The notes below the pieces were generated by a model that did not search any database, had not been told where the DNA came from, and was given only the letters and a program-made list of their open reading frames with translations. The position numbers and the translations under genes are program-made. Below are positions 1-5,375 of a DNA stretch of 5,375 nucleotides, in pieces. The stretch is from NCBI GenBank assembly GCA_028868455.1, contig JAGWUK010000253.1, positions 1 through 5,375 of the forward strand, written 5' to 3'. How positions within the stretch are numbered: the stretch's first letter is position 1; every line of letters starts with the position of its first letter. This DNA is from Burkholderiales bacterium. GTDB taxonomy: Bacteria > Pseudomonadota > Gammaproteobacteria > Burkholderiales > Burkholderiaceae_D.

Positions 1-222
1 ACGCGTCGCCCCCATGCAATTTGTGGCAGTAAGCTTCTCAAGACCTCGCCAGGGATTTATACAAAATAGGAATTTTTAATCTGCCGTCGCAGCGCAATCC
101 AGCAAACCTCTGCATAATGAGCATCTGGACTTGTCCTTAGCAGTCTAATGCTTGCGCAATCAGTCATTCATTGATGATGGGCGGCGTGGATTCCTGATCA
201 ACTGAACTTGAAGAGGGGTGTA
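1..222. other. Intergenic region upstream of the GST-like gene
   Basis: No gene is supported here. Short open stretches reach the left edge on the + strand (one stops at 67-69 after 22 codons) and could be the tail of an upstream gene, but none is recognisable. The stretch contains an AT-rich patch (55-80) and a perfect 8-base palindrome TTGCGCAA at 152-159. TTGTCC at 131-136 could be a -35 box, but I see no convincing -10 box at a suitable distance, so I call no promoter, although one for the downstream gene probably lies here. Confidence 0.5.
213..218 (+). promoter_or_regulatory. Ribosome binding site fixing the GST-like start at 223
   Basis: GAGGGG lies 4 bases before ATG 223. The reading frame is also open from a TTG at 208, but that codon would put the Shine-Dalgarno inside the coding region and add five residues absent from the YfcG family, whose members begin with MID followed by the strand leading to the PTPNGHK motif. 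Confidence 0.8.
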
Positions 223-915
223 ATGATAGACGTCTATTCCTGGCCAACTCCCAATGGCCACAAAGTGCATATCATGCTGGAAGAATGCGGACTGCCTTAC
301 CGGGCGATTCCCGTTGACATCGGTGCTGGCGATCAATTCAAGCCGGAATTTCTGGCGATTTCGCCAAACAATAAAATCCCGGCGATCGTTGATGCGGATG
401 GACCCGATGGCAAACCAATTTCCCTGTTTGAGTCCGGCGCCATTCTGCTCTATCTGGCTGGAAAGACGGGACAATTTCTTGGAAAAACCGATCGCGAAAA
501 ATATGAAACCCTGCAGTGGCTGATGTTCCAGATGGGTGGGTTTGGCCCTATGCTCGGTCAGGCGCATCACTTCCGTATTTACGCGCCGGAAAAAATCGAC
601 TACGCCATTGATCGCTATACCAACGAGGCGCGCCGGCTTTACGGCGTCATTGATCAACGTCTGTCCACGAATGCTTATCTGGCCGGTGACGAATATACCA
701 TCGCCGATATGGCAACGTTTCCGTGGGCGCGCTCATTTGCCAATCAGGGAATAGATTGGCTCGAATTTCCACATGCAAAACGCTGGTTTGAAGAAATCAG
801 CCATCGCCCGGCAGTGCAGCGCGGCGTCAAGGTGTTAGCAGATCTGCGCAAGCCATTGGATAGCGACAAGGCCAGAGACGTATTGTTTGGCAACATGCAA
901 TATGCGAGGAAATAA
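223..915 (+). CDS. yfcG: YfcG-type glutathione S-transferase-like disulfide reductase
   Basis: A 230-residue cytosolic protein of the Ure2p/Nu-class glutathione transferase family, very like E. coli YfcG, which reduces disulfides with glutathione and has little classical transferase activity. The thioredoxin-like N-terminal domain carries PTPNGHK (8-14), with Thr9 and Asn11 where YfcG places its residues next to the glutathione sulfur. The cis-proline motif NKIPAIV has Pro53, and the glutathione gamma-glutamyl-binding ESGAI starts at Glu70-Ser71. A helical C-terminal domain follows, with GPMLGQAHHF (108-117) and the N-capping box TIAD (159-162). There is no active-site cysteine; the only cysteine is Cys22. 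Length is slightly above YfcG (about 215) because of a short C-terminal tail. The start rests on the ribosome binding site and the family N-terminus. The next gene follows within 66 bases on the same strand, so co-transcription is possible. The class assignment is firm; the physiological substrate is unknown. Confidence 0.92.
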   Translation: MIDVYSWPTPNGHKVHIMLEECGLPYRAIPVDIGAGDQFKPEFLAISPNNKIPAIVDADGPDGKPISLFESGAILLYLAGKTGQFLGKTDREKYETLQWLMFQMGGFGPMLGQAHHFRIYAPEKIDYAIDRYTNEARRLYGVIDQRLSTNAYLAGDEYTIADMATFPWARSFANQGIDWLEFPHAKRWFEEISHRPAVQRGVKVLADLRKPLDSDKARDVLFGNMQYARK

Positions 916-928
916 TTCTATTAGCACG

Positions 929-963
929 GGGTGAGATCAAATGCCGTTACAATGAACTCACCC
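929..963 (+). repeat. Stem-loop at the junction of the first two genes
   Basis: GGGTGAG at 929-935 pairs perfectly with CTCACCC at 957-963 across a 21-base loop. No T-run follows, so it is not an intrinsic terminator. The stem contains the possible GTG start at 931 and the loop contains the possible ATG start at 952 of the next gene, leaving ATG 982 just downstream of it. Confidence 0.5.
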
Positions 964-981
964 ACCATTCATGATTTGAGT

Positions 982-2208
982 ATGCGTCGCCCAATAAAAA
1001 AAAATCGAATTAAACTCGCTGCCGAAGGGCAGCGCATCGCCAATCTTGCGCTCGCCGTTGCGCAGTCCGCCAGCCGGATAGAGGATTTAAGCTGGCAAGC
1101 CAGACTGGATAATCTGGTCAGCAAGAGCTTAAAACTACATCATCAGGATATTTTGGATTCGGCAGCCGAGCACTTATTCCTCAGCCATCCGAATGCCTAT
1201 GAAGTTCTGATAGAAACACTGGAGTCCTCCAGTACGAGCACGCACCTGGACGTCGACAATCAGCATTACACCTGTCTGCTGATAGCTGCACCCGTATTGG
1301 CCTGGAGCCGGTTTGAAATCGCCTCCGGACCGATACCAACAGAACAACTGGGTGCTTTGAATGCACAGTTGCATGCGCATTTGCTGGCCGACGGCTGCAA
1401 TGCAAAACTGTTGCCGCATCTGTATTCCATTGATCAATTACCACGTAATCATTGTGAGGTCTATGCGTTAATGGAACGCAATGCGCTGGCATTACTTAAA
1501 AACAATACACAAGCCAGCGAGCAACAAGCTGCACAAACCATTCCGTTCCTGGCCGACATCCGGTATGTGCTGGCTGTCTTGGTTGTGCCGGTTGACGCGC
1601 CCATATTCAAATGGCAAGAAATTGAAGCACCTTTCGACTGCGCTCAAGCGAAAAATGATGCGCTGAATCAGTGGCAATTGCAGACTGAAGCAACGTTCAA
1701 GCGACTCTTGCCAGGCTGCGGTATTGATTTATTGCTGCCGGAGGCCTACTACACCGCATGCCGCGAGGCCGATATCAAGATTAGGCCGGCATCCATACGT
1801 TCTGCCGTGTTTTATCTGACACAAACACTGGGCAAAGAGGCTGATCAGCTCAGTGTCATAATTGCCGGTTTCGGTGATCAGCAGATACCCGGTCAGGTCG
1901 ATGAGTTCCGCGTCAGCTTTTCTCTGAAAGAAGCACCAGAGGTGGTCTACGGCATCGTCTGGCCGCTGTATCACGCCGACGATCAGCTGACTTCAGTCAA
2001 TACCGACGAAAGCGGTCAGCTCACCGGTGAAATCGCCAATATTTTGACGGAATGCGCTGTGACCGATGTGCAGCATCTGGAAGACATTTTCGCGATGGAA
2101 TTTTGCGATGATTGCGGCGCACCTTTATTTGCAGACCGCGAAAGCGATCTCGTGCATGCAGAAATGCCAGAAGATACTCCGCCGCCAGGTACCGCACATT
2201 TTCATTAA
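982..2208 (+). CDS. DUF2863-type protein of unknown function
   Basis: A predicted soluble, probably cytosolic protein of about 408 residues with no signal peptide or membrane segment. I recognise it as resembling the DUF2863 family of Burkholderiales, which has no established function. Features from ATG 982: a basic start (MRRPIKKNR), a helical N-terminal region, a core with LAWSR (106-110) and YSIDQLP (148-154), and a C-terminal CDDCGAP (cysteines 375 and 378) followed by a histidine-rich end (HFH). The CxxC plus nearby histidines looks like half of a zinc knuckle, but this is inference. The frame is open from GTG 931, with an in-frame ATG at 952. None of the three starts has a good Shine-Dalgarno; I prefer 982 because, from memory, family members begin with a basic MRR-like stretch followed directly by the helix resembling residues 19-33. 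The gene follows the GST-like gene closely and may share its transcript. Family call fairly sure, start uncertain, function unknown. Confidence 0.8.
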   Translation: MRRPIKKNRIKLAAEGQRIANLALAVAQSASRIEDLSWQARLDNLVSKSLKLHHQDILDSAAEHLFLSHPNAYEVLIETLESSSTSTHLDVDNQHYTCLLIAAPVLAWSRFEIASGPIPTEQLGALNAQLHAHLLADGCNAKLLPHLYSIDQLPRNHCEVYALMERNALALLKNNTQASEQQAAQTIPFLADIRYVLAVLVVPVDAPIFKWQEIEAPFDCAQAKNDALNQWQLQTEATFKRLLPGCGIDLLLPEAYYTACREADIKIRPASIRSAVFYLTQTLGKEADQLSVIIAGFGDQQIPGQVDEFRVSFSLKEAPEVVYGIVWPLYHADDQLTSVNTDESGQLTGEIANILTECAVTDVQHLEDIFAMEFCDDCGAPLFADRESDLVHAEMPEDTPPPGTAHFH

Positions 2209-2211
2209 CAA

Positions 2212-2230
2212 GCAGACCATCTGAGTCTGC
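2212..2230 (+). repeat. Small stem-loop just after the DUF2863-type gene
   Basis: GCAGAC at 2212-2217 pairs with GTCTGC at 2225-2230 around a 7-base loop, starting 4 bases after the stop codon. The 6-base-pair stem has no following T-run, so it could protect the 3' end or mark a Rho-dependent end, but it is not a typical intrinsic terminator. Confidence 0.4.
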
Positions 2231-2243
2231 GTATCACCAACGT

Positions 2244-2283
2244 AAAAAATACGTGGGTAGCGTAGTAAATGCAGGCGCTACCC
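2244..2283 (-). terminator. Possible minus-strand intrinsic terminator
   Basis: GGGTAGCG at 2255-2262 pairs perfectly with CGCTACCC at 2276-2283 (13-base loop). Read on the - strand, the stem is followed after 5 bases by six T (complement of 2244-2249), which resembles an intrinsic terminator for leftward transcription. On the + strand no T-run follows. No leftward gene is recognised upstream of it, and the T-run is rather far from the stem, so the call is weak. Confidence 0.3.
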
Positions 2284-2540
2284 GCTCGTAAATAGCTCAC
2301 CCTTGCCGCTTCGGCTGTTCGCTCTGGTACAGTTTCTTTGCCCACGTACAGAAAGGTCGCGCAGGTACCGGCTATTTCCAGCCAACTCAGAACATCAGCT
2401 TTGCGCAAGAAAGAGCCGCCTTTAGCTTCAGGGCAGTTCTGCACTTTTTGTGATCAAATTCCAGGCAATTGCACGCAGTGATCTTTTTAAATTGCCGCCT
2501 GCGCTTCTTTCGTCGTCGTTTCGCCGCACAGTCATGTGGA

Positions 2541-2561
2541 ATTTTTGTCTGATGCAAAAAT
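2541..2561. repeat. Inverted repeat just upstream of the dehydrogenase promoter
   Basis: ATTTTTG at 2541-2547 and CAAAAAT at 2555-2561 are perfect inverted copies separated by 7 bases. The repeat ends 4 bases before the proposed -35 box, a position where an activator or second regulator site would fit. Its A/T-rich make-up means chance occurrence is quite possible. Confidence 0.35.
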
Positions 2562-2565
2562 GTGC

Positions 2566-2596
2566 TTGTCACCACTTCCGGATTCCGTTGTACAAT
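2566..2596 (+). promoter_or_regulatory. Predicted sigma70-type promoter for the acyl-CoA dehydrogenase operon
   Basis: The -35 box TTGTCA (2566-2571) matches TTGACA at five of six positions. The -10 box TACAAT (2591-2596) matches TATAAT at five of six. The 19-base spacer is longer than the usual 17, which suggests a weak or regulated promoter. The predicted transcription start is near 2603, leaving a leader of about 165 bases before ATG 2769. Confidence 0.5.
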
Positions 2597-2603
2597 TAGT
2601 TTT

Positions 2604-2615
2604 GAACGGTCGTGC
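2604..2615. promoter_or_regulatory. Operator-like palindrome over the predicted transcription start
   Basis: GAACGGTCGTGC is a near-perfect inverted repeat: arms GAACG and CGTGC around GT, with one mismatched pair. It starts 7 bases after the -10 box, a classic position for repression. Short palindromes with ACG/CGT cores are typical of TetR-family regulators, some of which (such as FadP in betaproteobacteria) control fatty-acid degradation genes. The assignment to TetR is inference; no regulator gene is in the window. Confidence 0.4.
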
Positions 2616-2663
2616 TTTTTTCTGCTTATCAAGACAAGCGCAAATTTTTCAGGCAAGGCGTTA

Positions 2664-2718
2664 TGACGATCGCAGCACAAATCGTCAGACCAAAACGATC
2701 CAGCCGTAGTGACGATTT
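2664..2718 (+). promoter_or_regulatory. Leader RNA with two mutually exclusive hairpins
   Basis: TGACGAT (2664-2670) pairs with ATCGTCA (2681-2687) across a 10-base loop. The same right arm, extended to AAATCGTCA (2679-2687), instead pairs with TGACGATTT (2710-2718) across 22 bases. Both are perfect but cannot form together. They lie in the predicted 5' leader, 50 bases before the dehydrogenase start. Only four T follow the second stem, so it is not a standard terminator. Regulation by alternative folding is inference; no known riboswitch class is recognised. Confidence 0.35.
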
Positions 2719-2768
2719 TGCGTCCGTCTCATTTATCCATCAAACGACCATTACAATCAGGAGACATT

Positions 2769-3959
2769 ATGGATTTGAACTATACGGCGGACGATCTTGC
2801 CTTCCGCGATCAGGTGCGCAGCTATCTGGAAGCGAATCTGCCGAGCGATTTGCAGCAAAAGGTCCTGAATCACAAACGCATGAACAAGGACGATTTTGTT
2901 CGTTGGCACAAGATCCTGGCGAAACAAGGTTGGGTCGGCACTGGCTGGCCAGTCGAATACGGCGGTACCGGATGGACGCCAACGCAACGCCATATTTTTG
3001 AAGAAGAATGCGCTCGAATAGGCACACCGGCTATTCTGCCGTTCGGCGTCAACATGGTGGCGCCAGTCATTATGGCATTCGGCAATCAGGCGCAAAAAGA
3101 CTATTACCTGCCGCGCATATTGAATTGCGACGACTGGTGGTGTCAGGGTTATTCTGAACCTGGCTCCGGCTCTGACCTGGCCTCTCTCAAAACCCGCGCG
3201 GAGCGCGAGGGCGATTTTTATATCGTCAATGGTCAAAAAACCTGGACCACACTGGCGCAACACGCCGACATGATTTTCTGCCTGGTACGCACCGATCCGT
3301 CCGCCCGTAAACAGGAAGGTATTTCCTTCTTGCTGATCGACATGAAAACGCCCGGCATTACTGTGCGCCCCATCATCATGCTGGACGAAGATCACGAAGT
3401 GAACGAAGTCTTTTTCGATAATGTCAAAGTGCCGGTACAAAACCTGATCGGTGAAGAAAACAAAGGCTGGACGTACGCCAAATACCTGCTCGGTCATGAA
3501 CGTACCAATATCGCGGCTGTCGGTCGTGCGAAACGCGAGCTGCAGTTCCTGAAACGCGTGGCGACTGAACATCAAAAAAATGGCCAACCTTTGCTCAATG
3601 ACCCCGTCTACGCAAATAAAGTCGCCAGCCTTGAAATTGAATTGATGGCGCTGGAGATTACTGTGCTGCGCGTCATTTCGCAAGACAGCGGACGTCCGGG
3701 ACCGGAAGCCTCGCTGCTCAAGATCAAGGGCACCGAAATCCAGCAACGTCTGACCGAATTGATGATGGAAGCCGCTGGCCCCTACAGCTTGCCGTTTGAC
3801 CCGGCTTTCCTCGAAGGCGAACATGAACACAGCGTAGTCGGCGACGATGACGCCGCACCGCTGGCTTCTTACTACTTCAACTATCGCAAGACATCGATCT
3901 ACGGTGGTTCGAACGAAATACAAAAAAATATCATCACGCAGATGATCCTGGGACTGTGA
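2769..3959 (+). CDS. Acyl-CoA dehydrogenase, PimC-like large subunit
   Basis: A 396-residue flavin-dependent acyl-CoA dehydrogenase subunit that introduces the alpha-beta double bond into an acyl-CoA thioester. It resembles the large subunit of pimeloyl-CoA dehydrogenase (PimC). The domains are an N-terminal helical domain (about 1-120), a middle beta domain with the substrate/FAD motif YSEPGSGSD (128-136), and a C-terminal helical domain. The usual catalytic glutamate of a Y-E-G motif is replaced by Gly379 in YGGSNE (378-383). Glu244 in GHERTN sits where isovaleryl-CoA and long-chain acyl-CoA dehydrogenases carry their base, and is the likely catalytic residue. The C-terminal RxxFG and HGGxG FAD motifs are absent but present in the next gene product, implying a heteromeric enzyme. 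AGGAG at 2759-2763 sits 5 bases before ATG 2769 and decides that start over an open upstream extension. The gene heads a two-gene operon. Substrate is not determinable, so pimC is not assigned. Confidence 0.93.
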   Translation: MDLNYTADDLAFRDQVRSYLEANLPSDLQQKVLNHKRMNKDDFVRWHKILAKQGWVGTGWPVEYGGTGWTPTQRHIFEEECARIGTPAILPFGVNMVAPVIMAFGNQAQKDYYLPRILNCDDWWCQGYSEPGSGSDLASLKTRAEREGDFYIVNGQKTWTTLAQHADMIFCLVRTDPSARKQEGISFLLIDMKTPGITVRPIIMLDEDHEVNEVFFDNVKVPVQNLIGEENKGWTYAKYLLGHERTNIAAVGRAKRELQFLKRVATEHQKNGQPLLNDPVYANKVASLEIELMALEITVLRVISQDSGRPGPEASLLKIKGTEIQQRLTELMMEAAGPYSLPFDPAFLEGEHEHSVVGDDDAAPLASYYFNYRKTSIYGGSNEIQKNIITQMILGL

Positions 3960-3969
3960 GGAGAACACG

Positions 3970-5109
3970 ATGGATTTTAATTTAACGCAGGAACAAAAGC
4001 AGTTTGCCGAAGCAGTCCGCCGCTGGGTAGAAAAAGACTACGGCTTTGAACAACGCAAACACATTATCGAATCTGCTGAAGGTGTTTCCGAGGCTGCCTG
4101 GGCAGCACTGGCGGAACTGGGCGCAACCGCCCTGCCCGTCGCAGAAGAACAAGGTGGTTTCAACGGCACAGCCGTCGACATGCAAATCATCATGCAGGAA
4201 CTGGGACGCGGCATCGTCATTGAACCGTATTTCGCCACAGTGCTCGGTGCCGAGTTTTTAAGATTGGCGGGCAAACATGAATCCTTGCTGGAACAAGTCG
4301 CATCTGGCGAATTAAAACTGGCCAATGCGCTGGCCGAAAAACAATCACGGCACGACTTGTTCGACATCGCCACGACAGCAACGGCCAACGGTGATGGCTA
4401 CGTTTTGAATGGTACCAAAACCGTGGTATTGCATGGTGCCCAGGCAGGCAAATTGATTGTCTCGGCACGCAGCAGCGGCGCACAACGCGATCTCGACGGG
4501 ATCAGCTTGTTTGTCGTGGATGCCAACGCCAGTGGTGTCAGCCGCCGCGACTACCGTACGATCGATGGCTTCCGCGCCGCCGATATCAGTTTCAATCAGG
4601 TTCAGGTCAGCGCTGCGGATTTACTCGGTGAAGCGGGCAAAGCCTGGGCTATTCTGGATCAGGCTGCCGACTATGGCGTCACGCTGCTGTGCGCTGAAGC
4701 GATCGGCATCATGGAAGCAATTATCGCTGCAACGCTGGAATACATGAAAACACGTCAGCAATTCGGCGTGCCTATCGGTAAGTTCCAGGTACTGCAACAT
4801 CGTATGGCAGAGATGTTCATGGAAATGGAACAGGCGCGTTCCATGGCGACACTGGCCGCCGTGAAAGTGGCATCAGACAACGTCGAAGAACGTCGCCGCA
4901 CAGTCTCTGCTGCCAAAGCACGTGTCGGGCAGGCCGCACGTTACATCGGCCAGCAAGCCGTGCAATTGCATGGTGGCATGGGCGTGACCAACGAATTGCC
5001 TGCTGCCCATATGTTTAAGCGCCTGACGATGATAGAACTGTCGCTCGGCGACGTTGATCATCACCTGGCTCGTTTCGTGTCACAACCTGGCTTTAAGCAA
5101 GCTGCCTGA
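3970..5109 (+). CDS. Acyl-CoA dehydrogenase, PimD-like small subunit
   Basis: A 379-residue acyl-CoA dehydrogenase-fold protein resembling the small subunit of pimeloyl-CoA dehydrogenase (PimD), expected to pair with the preceding gene product. It starts with a helical domain (about 1-115) and a middle beta domain that lacks the EPxxGSD substrate loop. The C-terminal helical domain keeps the FAD-contacting RQQFG (262-266) and HGGMGVTNE (334-342). Neither known catalytic glutamate position is filled: Gly236 aligns with the isovaleryl-type site, and SLGDVDHH (358-365) replaces the Y-E-G motif. By itself it should be inactive, supplying the FAD site to a mixed dimer or tetramer, as in the heterotetrameric mycobacterial steroid dehydrogenases. 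ATG 3970 follows the upstream stop by 10 bases, and AGGAG (3959-3963) overlaps that stop codon, so translation of the two subunits is probably coupled. A strong terminator follows. Subunit role confident, substrate unknown. Confidence 0.92.
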   Translation: MDFNLTQEQKQFAEAVRRWVEKDYGFEQRKHIIESAEGVSEAAWAALAELGATALPVAEEQGGFNGTAVDMQIIMQELGRGIVIEPYFATVLGAEFLRLAGKHESLLEQVASGELKLANALAEKQSRHDLFDIATTATANGDGYVLNGTKTVVLHGAQAGKLIVSARSSGAQRDLDGISLFVVDANASGVSRRDYRTIDGFRAADISFNQVQVSAADLLGEAGKAWAILDQAADYGVTLLCAEAIGIMEAIIAATLEYMKTRQQFGVPIGKFQVLQHRMAEMFMEMEQARSMATLAAVKVASDNVEERRRTVSAAKARVGQAARYIGQQAVQLHGGMGVTNELPAAHMFKRLTMIELSLGDVDHHLARFVSQPGFKQAA

Positions 5110-5125
5110 TTTCAGTAGCGCATTT

Positions 5126-5154
5126 TTTCCCGACTCCGGTCGGGAAATTTTTTT
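5126..5154 (+). terminator. Intrinsic terminator of the dehydrogenase operon
   Basis: TTTCCCGAC (5126-5134) pairs with GTCGGGAAA (5139-5147) around a TCCG loop, giving a 9-base-pair stem followed at once by seven T (5148-5154). It begins 16 bases after the stop codon of the small subunit gene. No T-run follows the stem on the other strand, so it acts for rightward transcription only. Confidence 0.92.
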
Positions 5155-5174
5155 GCAGCAAACCAGACCAAACC

Positions 5175-5282
5175 AATTTAAAAATGAGGCAAGCCCAGAA
5201 CGCAGCATTCATGCGCCTTACAGTTCAGTCACCTCTGAAACCCGCATGAATACTGCGTCATCAGGTATTCCATTTTTAAATT
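5175..5282. repeat. 108-base imperfect palindrome, possibly a small repeat element
   Basis: Three nested pairs share one centre. AATTTAAAAATG (5175-5186) pairs perfectly with CATTTTTAAATT (5271-5282). The 16-base arm 5200-5215 pairs with 5243-5258 at 15 of 16 positions. TTCAG (5224-5228) pairs with CTGAA (5235-5239) around a 6-base loop. Unpaired stretches of 13 and 12 bases separate the outer and middle arms. It lies between the terminator and the MaoC-like gene. Size and shape fit a small non-coding hairpin element of the MITE or REP/BIME kind, or a structured RNA; I do not recognise a named family. Confidence 0.65.
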
Positions 5283-5321
5283 ATTGTAGGAACGGACAAA
5301 CATTTTCGACGAGGCAATTCC

Positions 5322-5375
5322 ATGACAGCAAAAACGTTTAAATGGTATTTCGAAGACTTCATCCCCGGCAATGTC
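5322..5375 (+). CDS. MaoC-like enoyl-CoA hydratase, 5' end only
   Basis: Only the first 18 codons are present; the frame is open to the right edge. The peptide contains WYFEDFIPGNV, which matches the start of MaoC-type (R)-specific enoyl-CoA hydratases/dehydratases, hotdog-fold enzymes that hydrate 2-enoyl-CoA and commonly begin with a YFEDF-x-PG element. GAGG at 5311-5314 is 7 bases before ATG 5322, supporting this start. The reaction would follow that of the upstream dehydrogenase pair, which fits a shared pathway. The strong terminator between them suggests the gene has its own promoter within 5155-5310, though I see no clear -35/-10 pair. The family call rests on a short peptide and neighbourhood; the catalytic Asp/His motif lies outside the window. 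Confidence 0.7.
   Translation, partial: MTAKTFKWYFEDFIPGNV

Larger units (their letters stand above)
2209..2768. other. 560-base intergenic region with promoter and structured leader
   Basis: No protein gene is supported. Reverse-strand open frames (2205-2444, starting at GTG, and 2387-2680) have no recognisable domain or good ribosome binding site. A forward frame (2612-3001) runs out of frame into the dehydrogenase gene. The left part holds two stem-loops (2212-2230 and 2255-2283) but no + strand T-tract. The middle (2290-2540) has only short weak inverted repeats. The right part holds an inverted repeat, a promoter, an operator-like site and a foldable leader, each listed separately. Confidence 0.6.

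Noticed and set aside
1..15. Possible leftward gene start (ATG on the - strand at 15-13)
   Set aside because: Only five codons are in the window and no ribosome binding site is visible.
160..657. 165-codon open frame on the - strand opposite the GST-like gene
   Set aside because: Antisense shadow of a clearly identified gene; no recognisable domain.
2205..2444. 79-codon open frame on the - strand after the DUF2863-type gene
   Set aside because: GTG start without a good ribosome binding site, no recognised family, and the terminator-like hairpin on that strand would lie inside it.
2588..2593. TTGTAC as an alternative -35 box
   Set aside because: No acceptable -10 box lies 16-19 bases downstream, and it overlaps the better -10 TACAAT.
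2387..2680. 97-codon open frame on the - strand with an arginine/lysine-rich middle
   Set aside because: It overlaps the proposed promoter and operator, has odd composition and no domain; likely a chance frame.
2663..3001. Possible leader peptide starting at ATG 2663 with AAGG just upstream
   Set aside because: The frame does not stop in the leader but runs out of frame far into the dehydrogenase gene, and the peptide looks like no known leader.
2757..3968. 403-codon open frame on the - strand, antisense to the whole first dehydrogenase gene
   Set aside because: It mirrors the coding frame of a well-supported gene with strong motifs. Long antisense frames arise from codon bias, and the peptide shows no recognisable domain.

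Overview
The window looks like chromosomal DNA of a betaproteobacterium of order Burkholderiales, probably family Oxalobacteraceae (Herminiimonas/Janthinobacterium-like). This is inferred from three things: the intermediate base composition, a long protein of the DUF2863 type that I associate with Burkholderiales, and a PimC/PimD-like acyl-CoA dehydrogenase pair. No RNA gene, CRISPR array, insertion sequence or phage gene is visible. All supported genes lie on the + strand.

Layout: 1-222 is an upstream intergenic stretch. 223-915 encodes a YfcG-type glutathione S-transferase-like disulfide reductase. 982-2208 (start uncertain) encodes a DUF2863-type protein of unknown function that ends in a CxxC motif. 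2209-2768 is a 560-base gap with no convincing gene. It holds stem-loops, a plausible sigma70-type promoter with a palindromic operator-like site over the predicted transcription start, and a 5' leader that can fold in two mutually exclusive ways. 2769-3959 and 3970-5109 encode two acyl-CoA dehydrogenase subunits 10 bases apart. A strong intrinsic terminator (5126-5154) closes this pair. A 108-base imperfect palindrome (5175-5282) follows, then the first 18 codons of a MaoC-like enoyl-CoA hydratase that runs off the right edge.

How the genes work together: the two dehydrogenase subunits appear to be complementary halves of one flavoenzyme. The first keeps the substrate-side motif and a candidate catalytic glutamate. 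The second keeps the FAD-binding RxxFG and HGGxG motifs but has no catalytic glutamate at either known position. An acyl-CoA oxidised by this pair would yield an enoyl-CoA, which the downstream MaoC-like hydratase could hydrate, giving the first two steps of a beta-oxidation-type pathway. The acyl substrate cannot be read from the sequence. The two left-hand genes show no obvious functional link to this module.

The most notable observations are the split active site of the dehydrogenase pair, the palindrome between terminator and hydratase, and the operator and alternative hairpins before the dehydrogenase operon. I found no clear evidence of a wholly new multi-gene system.
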